From: Nonomuraea angiospora | GTDB taxonomy: Bacteria; Actinomycetota; Actinomycetes; Streptosporangiales; Streptosporangiaceae | DNA: 64,000 nucleotides | Assembly: GCF_014873145.1 (NCBI RefSeq) | Contig: NZ_JADBEK010000001.1 | Location: forward strand, 806,001-870,000 | Reading direction: 5' to 3' | Shown here: positions 50,201 to 58,909 of the stretch, piece after piece | Numbering within the stretch: the stretch's first letter is position 1 | Layout of the letters: each line of letters starts with the position of its first letter | The notes under the pieces: model-generated | The model's input: only the letters and a program-made list of their open reading frames with translations | Told to the model about the DNA's origin: nothing | Databases searched by the model: none | Program-made: the position numbers and the translations under genes

Positions 50201-51534
50201 GGCGTCTCCACCTTCTTTCCGATCGTCCCGGCGACGCGGGCGAACCCCTGCTCCAGGTCCCAGATCAGGTCCTCGACGGACTCGGTGCCGACCGACAGCC
50301 GCACCGTCCCCGGCCCGACGCCGGCCGCCCGCAGTTCGTCGTCGCCGAGCTGGCGGTGCGTCGTGCTGGCGGGGTGGATGACCAGGCTCTTGGCGTCGCC
50401 GACGTTCGCCAGGTGGGACCAGAGGGTCAGGCCGCCGATGAGGGTCTGCCCGCCGGTCCGGCCGCCGGCGCAGTCGAAGGAGAAGACGGCGCCGGCGCCG
50501 CGCGGCAGGTACTTCTCCACCAGCGGCCGGTACCGGCTCTCCGGCAGGCCGGGGTAGGTCACGTTGGCGGCCAGTTCGTGCGACTGCAGGAACGTCGCGA
50601 CCGCCCGCGCGTTGTCGACGTGGCGGTCCATGCGCAGCGACAGCGTCTCGAGCCCCTGCAGGAACAGGAAGGCGTTGAACGGCGAGAGCGCCGCGCCGAG
50701 GTCGCGCAGGGTCTCGGCCCGCAGTTTCATCAGGTAGCCGTACGTCCCGAACGTCTCGTGGAAGCGCAGGCCGTGGTAGGCGGGCGACGGGTCCGCGACC
50801 ACCGGGAACCGCCCGTTGGACCAGTCGAACGTGCCGGCCTCGACCACGACGCCGCCGATGCTCGTGCCGTGGCCGCCGATGAACTTGGTCGCCGAGTGGA
50901 TCACGATGTCGGCGCCCCACTCGATCGGGCGGCACAGGTATGGTGTCGCGAACGTGTTGTCCACGATCAGCGGCAGCCCGTGCTCGTGGGCGATGGCCGC
51001 CACGGTCTCGATGTCCAGCACGTTCCCGGCGGGATTGCCGATCGTCTCGCCGAAGAACGCCTTCGTGTCCGCCCGTACCGCCCGGCGCCAGGCGTCCGGG
51101 TCGTCGGGATCGACCCACGTCAGCTCCACGCCCATCTTGCGCAGCAGGTGCTTGAGCTGGTTGACCGTCCCGCCGTACAGCGCCGAGGACGAGACGACGT
51201 GGTCGCCCGGCTGCAGCAGCGTGAACAGCGCGGCCGCCTGCGCGGCGATCCCGCTGGCGAAGGCCACCGCGCCGCTGCCGCCCTCGAGGTTGGCCACCCG
51301 CTCCTCGAACACCGCGACGGTCGGGTTCATGATGCGCGAGTAGGTGTTGCCGTACTCCTGCAGGTTGAAGTACGCCGCCGCGGATTCGGGGTCTTCGAAG
51401 ACGTAGCTGGTCGTCTGGAAGATCGGCACCGCGCGGGCGCCCGTGTTCGGGTCGGGCCGCTGGCCGGCGTGCAGTTGCCGGGTCTCGAACCCGAACTCGC
51501 GGGCCTGCTCGGCACGGGGGAGCTGATCGGTCAC
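50197..51534 (-). CDS. metY: O-acetylhomoserine sulfhydrylase MetY
   Basis: A 445-residue Cys/Met-metabolism PLP enzyme. Lys217 (VIHSATKFIGGHG) carries PLP, with Tyr120 (ALYGGTVNQL) and Asp192 (IVDNTFATPY). Length and the ending LIWDLEQGFARV are those of O-acetylhomoserine aminocarboxypropyltransferases, which condense O-acetylhomoserine with sulfide to homocysteine. GTG start within the metX stop (GTGA). It uses the sulfide that the neighbouring organosulfur cluster could supply after reduction. Confidence 0.95.
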   Translation of the reverse strand: MTDQLPRAEQAREFGFETRQLHAGQRPDPNTGARAVPIFQTTSYVFEDPESAAAYFNLQEYGNTYSRIMNPTVAVFEERVANLEGGSGAVAFASGIAAQAAALFTLLQPGDHVVSSSALYGGTVNQLKHLLRKMGVELTWVDPDDPDAWRRAVRADTKAFFGETIGNPAGNVLDIETVAAIAHEHGLPLIVDNTFATPYLCRPIEWGADIVIHSATKFIGGHGTSIGGVVVEAGTFDWSNGRFPVVADPSPAYHGLRFHETFGTYGYLMKLRAETLRDLGAALSPFNAFLFLQGLETLSLRMDRHVDNARAVATFLQSHELAANVTYPGLPESRYRPLVEKYLPRGAGAVFSFDCAGGRTGGQTLIGGLTLWSHLANVGDAKSLVIHPASTTHRQLGDDELRAAGVGPGTVRLSVGTESVEDLIWDLEQGFARVAGTIGKKVETP

Positions 51535-52754
51535 GAAGACCCCTTCCTCGACGTCGCCCCGGCCAGGAACCGGCGGATGATGGGCGTCTGCCGCGCCTCC
51601 TCGAGCAGGAAGCAGTCGTGGCCGTACGGAGCCTCGATCACCTCGAACTCGACCGGTTTGCCGAGGCCGCGCAGCGCCTGCTCGATCTCCGCCGACGCCG
51701 ACGGCGGGTAGAGCCAGTCGGAGCTGAAGGCGATCAGCAGCGTCCGCGCGCGAACGCCTTCGAGCGCCGGCGAGAGAGCCCCGCCGCCGTGCTGCCGCGC
51801 GAGGTCGAAATACGTCAGCGCGCGCGAGGTGTAGAGGTAGGTGTTGGCGTCGAAGCGCTTGACGAACGAGTCGGCCTGGTGGCGCAGGTAGCTCTCCACC
51901 TCGAACTCCGCCTCGGTGATCGTGTAGCGCGGGGCGTCGGCGGACTGCAGCCGCCTGCCGAACTTCTCGCTCAGCGCGGGCGCGGACAGGTACGTGATGT
52001 GGCCGACCATCCGCGCCACCCCCATGCCGCCCGCCGGCGCGCGGCCCGTGCCGTAGTAGCGGCCGCCCTGCCAGGCCGGATCGCGCATGATCGAGTCACG
52101 CGCGATCGCGTTCCAGGCCACCCCCTGCGGGTGGAGGGCGTGCGTGCTGGCGATCGCCACGACCGCGTCGACCTGGTCGGGGAACAGGACCGCCCACTGC
52201 AGCGCCTGCATCCCGCCGAGCGAGCCCCCGGCCACCGCCGCCAGCCGCTCGATGCCCAGGGCGTCGAGGAACGCCCGCTGCGTGCGTACCATGTCCGCGA
52301 CCGTGACCACGGGGAAGTCCGGCCCGTACGGCCTGCCCGTCGCCGGGTCGGTCGAAGACGGGCCCGTCGTCCCGCGGCAGCCGCCGAGCAGGTTCGTGCA
52401 GATGACGAAGAACCGGTCGGTGTCGAACGCCTTGCCGGGCCCGATCATGCCGTCCCACCAGCCGAGCCCCTTGCCGCCCGCGCCGTCGCGGTCCTCGGCC
52501 CCGAACCCGTCGCGCGTGCTCTGGCCGGACGGCGCCTTGGCCAGGCCCGCGGCATGGGCGTCGCCGCTGAGCGCGTGACACACCAGGATCACGTTGTCGC
52601 GCCGGGGCGACAGGACGCCGTAGGTCTCGTAGGCCACGCGCACCGGGTGCAGCTCCCGGCCGCAGTCGAGGCGGACCGGCTCCGGCAGGTCGAGGTGCTG
52701 GGTCTCCACCGTGCCGACCGTGCCGGCCGCGAGCGTCGGGGCTGGCTGCGACAT
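51531..52754 (-). CDS. metX: Homoserine O-acetyltransferase MetX
   Basis: A 407-residue alpha/beta hydrolase-fold acyltransferase: nucleophile Ser178 (VAGGSLGGMQALQW), Asp in SSDWLYPP and His in YGHDCFLLEE form the triad. HALSGDAHAAG and GPSSTDPATGRPYGPDFP are MetX signatures. Between residues 71 and 97 there is a Gly/Asp-rich insertion (KAPSGQSTRDGFGAEDRDGA) compared with common MetX proteins. ATG MSQPAP chosen; a possible -10 element only 7 bp upstream suggests a leaderless message. First gene of metX-metY-CoA-binding protein, divergent from OsmC. Confidence 0.94.
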   Translation of the reverse strand: MSQPAPTLAAGTVGTVETQHLDLPEPVRLDCGRELHPVRVAYETYGVLSPRRDNVILVCHALSGDAHAAGLAKAPSGQSTRDGFGAEDRDGAGGKGLGWWDGMIGPGKAFDTDRFFVICTNLLGGCRGTTGPSSTDPATGRPYGPDFPVVTVADMVRTQRAFLDALGIERLAAVAGGSLGGMQALQWAVLFPDQVDAVVAIASTHALHPQGVAWNAIARDSIMRDPAWQGGRYYGTGRAPAGGMGVARMVGHITYLSAPALSEKFGRRLQSADAPRYTITEAEFEVESYLRHQADSFVKRFDANTYLYTSRALTYFDLARQHGGGALSPALEGVRARTLLIAFSSDWLYPPSASAEIEQALRGLGKPVEFEVIEAPYGHDCFLLEEARQTPIIRRFLAGATSRKGSS

Positions 52755-52761
52755 GAGGGCT

Positions 52762-52792
52762 ATGGTAGCCGCCACGGCCGGTGTATGGTCAA
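52762..52792 (-). promoter_or_regulatory. Candidate metX promoter
   Basis: On the minus strand TTGACC (52787-52792) and TACCAT (52762-52767) are spaced 19 bp, and the latter ends 7 bp before the metX ATG. If real, transcription would start at or next to the ATG, giving a leaderless mRNA. There is no room for a SAM riboswitch in the 79-bp gap. Confidence 0.45.
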
Positions 52793-52833
52793 ATACCTAC
52801 CGGAAATGAGGGAAGGGCCGGAAGGGGCGGGAC

Positions 52834-53382
52834 ATGACTACGGTCGCCAACGGAGTGAACGTGCAGGCACTGCTGGACGCGCGCGAGGCGCTGAAAGGCG
52901 CGCCCGAGGCCGCGCAGTTCGTCTGGCGGGCATCCTCCAGATGGCAGAACGGCGTCCACAGCACGACCACGGTCAAGGAGTTCTTCGGTCTCGGGCAGGA
53001 GCAGGCCCACAGGAACGAAGCGGTGTTCGACGCCGACCACCCCGAGGTCTTCGCGGCCGAGGACAACGGCATCACGCCGATCGAGTACCTCCTCGTCGGC
53101 CTGGCGAGCTGCCTGACGGCCGGCGTGGCCTCCGTCGCGCAGAACCGCGGCATCCAGCTGCGCTCGGTCGAGGCGACGCTCGAGGGCGAGCACGACATCC
53201 GCGGCATCCTCGGCGTCGACGCCGACGTGCGCAACGGCTTCAACGACATCAAGGTGACCTTCGCCATCGACGCCGACGCCTCCAAGCAGGAGATCGAGGC
53301 GCTGGTGGCCCAGTCGCAGAAGCGGTCGGCCGTCTTCGACGCCCTCACCAACCCGACGAACGTCACCGTCGAAGTCGCCTGA
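52834..53382 (+). CDS. OsmC-family protein with a single cysteine
   Basis: A 182-residue OsmC-fold protein. Cys93 lies in PIEYLLVGLASCLTAGVASV, the position of the first peroxidatic cysteine, but no second cysteine exists in the whole protein, so the Ohr-type disulfide cycle is not possible. Similar one-cysteine OsmC proteins occur in sulfur-related loci. The ATG has a GGGGCGGG ribosome site. It is divergent from metX and followed 11 bp later by the flavin monooxygenase, to which it is probably coupled. Confidence 0.87.
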   Translation: MTTVANGVNVQALLDAREALKGAPEAAQFVWRASSRWQNGVHSTTTVKEFFGLGQEQAHRNEAVFDADHPEVFAAEDNGITPIEYLLVGLASCLTAGVASVAQNRGIQLRSVEATLEGEHDIRGILGVDADVRNGFNDIKVTFAIDADASKQEIEALVAQSQKRSAVFDALTNPTNVTVEVA

Positions 53383-53393
53383 GAGGCCGAGCC

Positions 53394-54632
53394 ATCGAGC
53401 ACGTCACCACGGTCGTCATCGGGGCGGGCCACGCCGGTCTCGCCGCGAGCCACTTCCTCGGCGAACGGTCCATCGATCACCTGGTGATCGAGCGCGGCGA
53501 GGTGGCGAACTCCTGGCGGCGCGAACGCTGGGACTCCTTCCGGCTGCTCACCCCCAACTGGCAGAGCCGCCTGCCGGGCCTTCGCTACGAAGGCCCGCGG
53601 CCCGACGGCTACATGACCACGAAGGAGGTGACGCAGTTCATCGAGCGCTTCGCCGCGCTCTGCCGGGCTCCCGTGCGGACCGGCACGGACGTGACGTCCG
53701 TCCGGCGCACCGGCGACGGCTACCACGTGACGACGAGCCGCGGCGAGCTCCGCTGCCGGGCGGTGGTCATCGCCAGCGGAGCCTGCAACCGGCCGGCGGT
53801 GCCGGCCTTCGGCGACGCGGTGCCGCCGTCCGTCGGGCAGCTGACGCCGTTCGACTACCGTGCCCCCGATCGGCTCCCCGACGGCGGCGTGCTCGTGGTG
53901 GGAGCGTCGGCGACCGGCGTGCAACTGGCCGCCGAGCTGCGCGCGTCCGGCCGGCCGGTGACGCTCTCGGTGGGCGAGCACGTGCGGTTGCCCCGCACCT
54001 ACCGCGGGCGCGACGTGCTGTGGTGGATGGACTCTTCGGGCGTGTGGGACCAGCGGTACGACGAGGTCGACGATCTGGCGCGGGCCCGGCGGCTGCCCTC
54101 GCCCCAGCTCGTCGGCACTCCCGAACGCCGCACGCTCGATCTCAACGCGCTCACCTCGATGGGGGTCGAGCTGGTCGGCCGCTGGGCGGCCGTGCGCGAC
54201 GGGCGCGCGCTGTTCTCCGGCGGGCTGCGCAACGTGTTCTCCCTCGCGGACCTCAAGATGGAGCGGCTGCTGGGCACGTTCGACGAGTGGGCGCGTACGC
54301 GCGGCCGCGACGCCGAGGCGGGCCCGCCCGAGCGCTTCGCGCCGACCCGGGTGCCCGAGTCGGCGCGTCTGCAGCTCGACCTGCGCGGCGGCGAGACCCG
54401 CACGATCGTGTGGGCCACGGGTTTCCGGCCCGATTACGGCTGGCTCGACGTGCCCGTGCTGGACGAGAAGGGCCGGCTGCGCCACGACGGCGGTGTCGTC
54501 GACAGCCCAGGACTGTACGCGCTGGGCCTGCCCGTGCTGCGACGGCGCAGGTCCACGTTCATCAGCGGCATCGAGGCCGACGCGCGCGAGGTGATCGACC
54601 ACCTCGCGCGCTACCTGGCCGGGCGTCGGTGA
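53394..54632 (+). CDS. Flavin-dependent monooxygenase (FMO/CzcO type) with an ATC start
   Basis: A 412-residue FAD/NADP protein with the N-terminal dinucleotide motif VVIGAGHAGLAASHFLG, the segment SWRRERWDSFRLLTPNWQSR and a second Rossmann motif VLVVGASATGVQLAAEL. The ending PVLRRRRSTFISGIEADARE is usual for this group. No ATG, GTG or TTG precedes the FAD motif in frame. The expected start codon, in GCC-ATC-GAG-CAC-GTC after GAGAGG, is ATC; the first in-frame GTG would cut off the FAD loop. The body is intact, so either ATC is used or expression is impaired by a recent G-to-C change. It starts 11 bp after OsmC. Confidence 0.82.
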   Translation: MEHVTTVVIGAGHAGLAASHFLGERSIDHLVIERGEVANSWRRERWDSFRLLTPNWQSRLPGLRYEGPRPDGYMTTKEVTQFIERFAALCRAPVRTGTDVTSVRRTGDGYHVTTSRGELRCRAVVIASGACNRPAVPAFGDAVPPSVGQLTPFDYRAPDRLPDGGVLVVGASATGVQLAAELRASGRPVTLSVGEHVRLPRTYRGRDVLWWMDSSGVWDQRYDEVDDLARARRLPSPQLVGTPERRTLDLNALTSMGVELVGRWAAVRDGRALFSGGLRNVFSLADLKMERLLGTFDEWARTRGRDAEAGPPERFAPTRVPESARLQLDLRGGETRTIVWATGFRPDYGWLDVPVLDEKGRLRHDGGVVDSPGLYALGLPVLRRRRSTFISGIEADAREVIDHLARYLAGRR

Positions 54633-54636
54633 CGGT

Positions 54637-55518
54637 TCAGCGGGTCCGCAGCACCAGCTCGCCGATCTCGGGGAGCACGGCGTCCGCGACCGAGACCTTC
54701 TCCTGGATCAGCCCGTTGGCGTGGAAGAGGTCGGCGGCGTGCTGCTGCTCGGCGACGAACTCCTCGCTGACCGGGTGCAGCCCCCAGGGCCGGGTGCGCA
54801 GCGCGTGCTCCCAGGCGTCGAGGTCGCCGTCGAACAGGGCGGCCGCCTCGCGCGGGTGCCCGGCGGTCCAGCGGTCGGCCTCCTGGAGCGCGGCGACGAT
54901 CCTGGCCAGCTCGTCGGGCCGTTCCCGCGCGAAGTCGCGGCGGGTGAACCAGAGCGAGCGGTGGCTGAACAGGCCGTCGGTCTCCACGAGCGTGCGGGTG
55001 CGCGACTCGACCGGCGTCAGGTACGGGTAGGAGCCCACCCAGGCGTCCACGTCGCCGTTCACCAGGAGTTCGGCGGCGTTGCCGTAGGCGTCCACGGGGA
55101 CGATGTCGCCCCAGCCGAGCCCGGCGCGCTCCAGGGCCAGCAGCAGCAGCGTGGTCTGCCACGAGCCGTGCCCGAGCGCCACCCGCCTGCCCTTCAGCTC
55201 CGCCACGGAGCCGATCGGCGAGTCGTCCCGCACCACCAGGCGGCCGTTCTCGACCCGCGGCCCCGAGATCGCCACGTACACGATGTCGTGGCCCTTGGCC
55301 TGGGCGGTGACCGGGGGAGTGGAGCCGGTGCCGATGAAGTCGTACCCGCCGTCGAACAGGTGGTCGCCGTGCGCGGACGGCAGGGCCCGGGCAGGATCGA
55401 CGCGCTCGCCCCGGCCGAGGGCGTTGAGGTCCACCCACTCCACGCCGGGCAGCAGGTCGCGGTGGCGGGCCACCCACAAGGTGTTGTTCTGCGGGAAGAA
55501 GCCGACTCGGGTGGTCAT
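54637..55518 (-). CDS. SsuA-like sulfonate-binding protein without signal peptide
   Basis: A 293-residue periplasmic-binding fold protein related to aliphatic-sulfonate binding proteins: FDGGYDFIGTGSTPPVTAQA, VELKGRRVALGHGSW-like and DAYGNAAELLVNGDVDAWVG. It starts directly with MTTRVGFFPQNNT, so no signal peptide or lipobox is visible and it may stay in the cytoplasm, as in DszB-type relatives, or use another export route. It lacks the Cys of the DszB-like protein. ATG overlaps the stop of the upstream monooxygenase gene. Last gene of the organosulfur operon. Confidence 0.8.
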   Translation of the reverse strand: MTTRVGFFPQNNTLWVARHRDLLPGVEWVDLNALGRGERVDPARALPSAHGDHLFDGGYDFIGTGSTPPVTAQAKGHDIVYVAISGPRVENGRLVVRDDSPIGSVAELKGRRVALGHGSWQTTLLLLALERAGLGWGDIVPVDAYGNAAELLVNGDVDAWVGSYPYLTPVESRTRTLVETDGLFSHRSLWFTRRDFARERPDELARIVAALQEADRWTAGHPREAAALFDGDLDAWEHALRTRPWGLHPVSEEFVAEQQHAADLFHANGLIQEKVSVADAVLPEIGELVLRTR

Positions 55519-56627
55519 GAGGTACGTCCTTTCAGCAGCGGCAAGACATGGCGGCCCACGCGGCGGGCCTCTTCGAGATGGGGGATCCCGGCCAGGATGA
55601 AGGCGTCCACGCCGAGGTCCAGGAACTGGTCGAGGCGTTCGGCGACCTGGTGGTAGTCGCCGACCAGGCCGAAGGCCGGGCCGTCGCGCAACTGGCCGAA
55701 GCCGCCCCACACGTTCGGGGCGACCTCCAGGGCGCGGGGGTCGTCACCGGCCTCGGCGAGGAAGGAACGGCTGCGCCGCACGCCGACGGAGTCGCCCCCG
55801 CCGGAGCCGCCGCCGGAGTCGCCGCCGCGCGGCCTGGCCTGCCAGCCCTGCCGGATCTCCTCCCACGCCTCCTCCTCGCTCTCCCGGGCCAGCAGGTCCA
55901 CGCGCACGGCGAACCGGGGCGGCGTGGCGCTGTGCGCGCGTACGGCGTCGAACTTCTCCGCCAGCGCCTCGAACGGCTCCAGCCACGACAGGTAGTAGTC
56001 GGCGTGCCGGCCGGCGGCGTCGATGGCGGCGGGGGAGGAGCCGGAGAAGAAGATCTCCGGGAACGGCTGCCCGGCCAGCTCCTCCGGCAGGCCCGCGTCC
56101 TCCACCTGGTAGAAGCGGCCGTGATGGGTGTGCCCGCCCTGCCAGACGCCCTTGAGCACGTCCAGGAACTCCGAGGTCCGCGCGTAGCGGTCGTCGTGGT
56201 CCACCTTGTCGCCCCACCAGAGCTGCGCGGGACCGCCGCCGCCGGAGATGACGTTGTAGACGATCCGGCCGCCCGTCGCACGTTGCAGCGTGGCCGTCAT
56301 CCGGGCCGCCTGCACCGGGTGCAGGAACCCGGGCTGGAAGGCCACCATGAAGCGGTACGAGGTGGTCTCGCGGGCCAGCGTCGCGGCGGCGGCCCACGGG
56401 TCGTCGGTGTGCGGGAAGTTCGGCAGCAGCCCGCCGACGAAGCCGGACTCCTCGGCCGCCCGGGCGACCTCGGCCATGTAGTCGGCGTGGGTGTAGCCGT
56501 CGTCGCGGCCGTCCCGGGTGCCGGGGGCGGTGCCGCCCGGGGCGAACCCGCCCCGGCTGCGGACCCGGCGGCGCAGCGACGGCTGGTCGCCCTCCATGTG
56601 GATGCGCCAGTAGATGTCAACCGGCAA
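55515..56627 (-). CDS. LLM-class flavin-dependent monooxygenase (SsuD/SfnG-like)
   Basis: A 370-residue luciferase-like monooxygenase. VDIYWRIHMEGDQPSLRRRV at the start, YRFMVAFQPGFLHPVQAARM, GRIVYNVISGGGGPAQLWWG and PEIFFSGSSPAAIDAAGRHA are features of alkanesulfonate/dimethylsulfone monooxygenases using reduced FMN. A Gly/Ser/Asp-rich stretch (RGGDSGGGSGGGDSVGV) lies in the flexible substrate lid. The TTG start has AAGGAG 7 bases upstream and overlaps the previous gene by 11 bp. It would split a C-S bond and release sulfite. No flavin reductase (SsuE) is encoded in the window. Confidence 0.88.
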   Translation of the reverse strand: MPVDIYWRIHMEGDQPSLRRRVRSRGGFAPGGTAPGTRDGRDDGYTHADYMAEVARAAEESGFVGGLLPNFPHTDDPWAAAATLARETTSYRFMVAFQPGFLHPVQAARMTATLQRATGGRIVYNVISGGGGPAQLWWGDKVDHDDRYARTSEFLDVLKGVWQGGHTHHGRFYQVEDAGLPEELAGQPFPEIFFSGSSPAAIDAAGRHADYYLSWLEPFEALAEKFDAVRAHSATPPRFAVRVDLLARESEEEAWEEIRQGWQARPRGGDSGGGSGGGDSVGVRRSRSFLAEAGDDPRALEVAPNVWGGFGQLRDGPAFGLVGDYHQVAERLDQFLDLGVDAFILAGIPHLEEARRVGRHVLPLLKGRTS

Positions 56628-57417
56628 GAGCCTGCTCCTTGAGGTGCTCACCGAGGTGGTAGACGTCCTCGGCGGGGACGAAGAACTCGCTCACGCCGCG
56701 GCGGGCGTACTCCGCCACGTGGTCGAGCACGTGGTCGAGCGAGGTCAGGTGGACGCCGTAGCGCAGGCCGGGCAGCTCGGGGACGAGGGCGTCCAAATCG
56801 TCGCCCTCGGCGAAGACGTGCACGTCCGCGTGCCGCCGCGACAGGGCGAGGGCTTCGGGAGAGGTGCCGGAGAGCTGCACCTCGGGGAAGGGGGACGCCG
56901 ACAGCGGCAGGCCGAAGCCGCCCGCGGCGACCTCGTAGAAGTCGCCCTTGAAGTCGAACGGGCCGTCGTGCCAGACGCCCTTGGCGACGGTCAGGAACTC
57001 GCCGGCGCGGGCCTGGCGGTCGGGGCCGGTCAGGAAGTCGCCCTGCGCCCTGGCCGCGGCCGGGTCCAGGTCCACCGCGAGCCGCCAGCCCAGCCGGCCG
57101 GCGGCGAAGCGCTGCAGCGAGGCCGAGAGCTTGGCGGCGTAGACGGGGGTGGCGGCCGCGGCGTGGAACCCGGCGACCACGCGCAGGTGCCGGGTGCGGC
57201 GCAGGACGTTCGCGGCGACGGCCAGGGACTCCTGCCCGCCGGGGTCGAACGGCACCAGCGCCCCCGCCAGCCCCGCCAGGTCCGCGGCCACGGCGCTGCG
57301 CCCGGCCGGATCGGTCAGGGCGGGCCGGACGTCGGTGACGAACGCGGGCAGCTCCGGCGCGGCGGCGCTCCTGGTGGGCAGGACGACGTGGAAGCGGGCC
57401 GTCGCGGGATGGGTCAT
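56617..57417 (-). CDS. LLM-class flavin-dependent oxidoreductase, short form
   Basis: A 266-residue luciferase-like protein, short compared with the 330-380 usual. ESLAVAANVLRRTRHLRVVA, SLQRFAAGRLGWRLAVDLDP, GEFLTVAKGVWHDGPFDFKG and FPEVQLSGTSPEALALSRRH follow the family order, so the deletion is mainly in the C-terminal third. It may form a heterodimer with the larger LLM protein encoded directly downstream, as in luciferase alpha/beta. ATG start 1 bp from the M20 stop. Confidence 0.85.
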   Translation of the reverse strand: MTHPATARFHVVLPTRSAAAPELPAFVTDVRPALTDPAGRSAVAADLAGLAGALVPFDPGGQESLAVAANVLRRTRHLRVVAGFHAAAATPVYAAKLSASLQRFAAGRLGWRLAVDLDPAAARAQGDFLTGPDRQARAGEFLTVAKGVWHDGPFDFKGDFYEVAAGGFGLPLSASPFPEVQLSGTSPEALALSRRHADVHVFAEGDDLDALVPELPGLRYGVHLTSLDHVLDHVAEYARRGVSEFFVPAEDVYHLGEHLKEQALAG

Positions 57418-57418
57418 G

Positions 57419-58909
57419 TCAGATCTTTCCTAGGAGTTCGGCGGAAACGGGAGGCGTCCTGATCGGGCGCGGCGACTGCCCCGTCTCCTGGAGGAACGTG
57501 GGCGGCGGCAGGTGGTACGGAGGCTCCGCCCCGGCGGGCAGCGGCCCCGGCCCCCGTTCACGGGCGGCGAACTCCCGCCGGACCGCCGCCAGCGTCTCGG
57601 GCTGCTCGACCAGCGTGACGGCCGCCGCGGCCAGGTAGCGGGCGGCGGCCAGCAGCCCGGCGTGGGCGATCGTGGTGCCGGTGGCGGCCGTGGCCGCCCA
57701 GGAGTGCAGCGGCACGCCGATCGGGACCACCGCCGCGGTCAGGCTGAGGTGCGGCGCCGTCCAGCTCACCTCCGAGGTGTCGCTGGACGGCCCGCCCAGG
57801 TCCGGCCCGGCGGGCGGGCGCAGCGGCAGGACCCCTGCCGCCAGGCCCGAACCCGGCCTGCCGATCGCCTCCTGCAGCCGCACCGCGAACTCGTGGTCGG
57901 CGTCGGTGAACGCGGGCGGACCGAGCTCGCTCATCGTGTGGTGCAGCAGCTCCGCGCCCGCCCGGTTGCCGAGCCCCTGTCTGATCGCCGTCACCAGCCG
58001 GTGTTCGAGCCGGGTCTGACTGGCGACGGCCGCGGCCCCGGCGCAGGCCACGACCTTGTCATAGAGGGTCCTGGCCCGCTCGTGGGTGGCCTCGCGGACG
58101 TAGACCCACAACGTCTGCAGGTCGGGGGTGACGTTGGGGGCGCCGCCGCCGCCGATCGCGTAGCCGATCCGGCCCGCCGGGGAGACGTTGCCCGCGCGCA
58201 GCCGCTCGATCATGCCGGTCAGCAGGAGCACCCCGTCCAGGCCGCTGCGGGTGCCCAGCGGGTTCGAGCCGTGGCCGGGCGAGCCGAGGAAGGAGAACGT
58301 GGCAGAGTACAGCGCGCTGGTGACGTCCCAGCCCGTCCCGGTGACGGGGGCGGGATGCCAGTCGAGGAAGGCGTCGAGGCCGTCGTACGCGCCGTCGCGC
58401 ACCGCGTACGCCTTGCCGACGAGCTGCTCCTCGCCCGTGGAGGCGAACACCTTGACGGTCGCCCGGCCGCGCAGGGCCCTGGCGGCGGCGATGGCCGCGC
58501 CGGTCGACGCCGCCGCCAGGGCGTTGTGGCCGCACCCGTGGCCGTGACCGTACGCGGGGGCGTACTCGTCGCCCTCGAACCCGGTGGGCTCGTGGCGAGG
58601 GACGCCCGCGCGCTGGGACAGGCCGGGCAGCGCGTCGTACTCGACGTTGAAACCGAGCACGGGGCCGCTGCCACCGCAGGTGGCGACGAAGGCGGCCGGC
58701 AGGCCGGCGGTGCCCCACGCGATCGTGAAGCCGTGCGCGCGCAGCAACTCGGCGGTGGCCAGCGCGGAGCGCCACTCGCGCAGCGACGGCTCGGCGTAGG
58801 CCCAGATCCGGTCCGCGAGCCCGGTCAGCGCGGGCGCGTTCTCGTCGATCCACGCGGTCGCCACCGTGACCGCGCCTGCGCCCGGCGCCCGGCGCACAGG
58901 CGCGGTCAC
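57419..58909 (-). CDS. M20-family amidohydrolase (AbgB-like)
   Basis: A 496-residue M20 metallo-amidohydrolase: metal-binding GHGHGCGHNALAAASTGAAI, FASTGEEQLVGKAYAVR and DWHPAPVTG, plus a dimerisation domain (FLGSPGHGSNPLGTRSGLDG) typical of AbgB/aminobenzoyl-glutamate hydrolases. It would hydrolyse an N-acyl or amide bond. In the Bacillus S-alkylcysteine pathway an M20 deacetylase works together with LLM monooxygenases, and the neighbourhood here suggests a comparable step. The GTG start overlaps the ABC ATPase stop. Confidence 0.88.
   Translation of the reverse strand: MTAPVRRAPGAGAVTVATAWIDENAPALTGLADRIWAYAEPSLREWRSALATAELLRAHGFTIAWGTAGLPAAFVATCGGSGPVLGFNVEYDALPGLSQRAGVPRHEPTGFEGDEYAPAYGHGHGCGHNALAAASTGAAIAAARALRGRATVKVFASTGEEQLVGKAYAVRDGAYDGLDAFLDWHPAPVTGTGWDVTSALYSATFSFLGSPGHGSNPLGTRSGLDGVLLLTGMIERLRAGNVSPAGRIGYAIGGGGAPNVTPDLQTLWVYVREATHERARTLYDKVVACAGAAAVASQTRLEHRLVTAIRQGLGNRAGAELLHHTMSELGPPAFTDADHEFAVRLQEAIGRPGSGLAAGVLPLRPPAGPDLGGPSSDTSEVSWTAPHLSLTAAVVPIGVPLHSWAATAATGTTIAHAGLLAAARYLAAAAVTLVEQPETLAAVRREFAARERGPGPLPAGAEPPYHLPPPTFLQETGQSPRPIRTPPVSAELLGKI

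Noticed and set aside
52400..52833. SAM riboswitch upstream of metX
   Set aside because: The metX-OsmC gap is only 79 bp, too short, and shows no four-way-junction pattern.
54637..55518. Second DszB-like desulfinase
   Set aside because: The equivalent N-terminal position reads FFPQNNTLW with no Cys, and no RxGG follows, so only a binding-protein call is justified.
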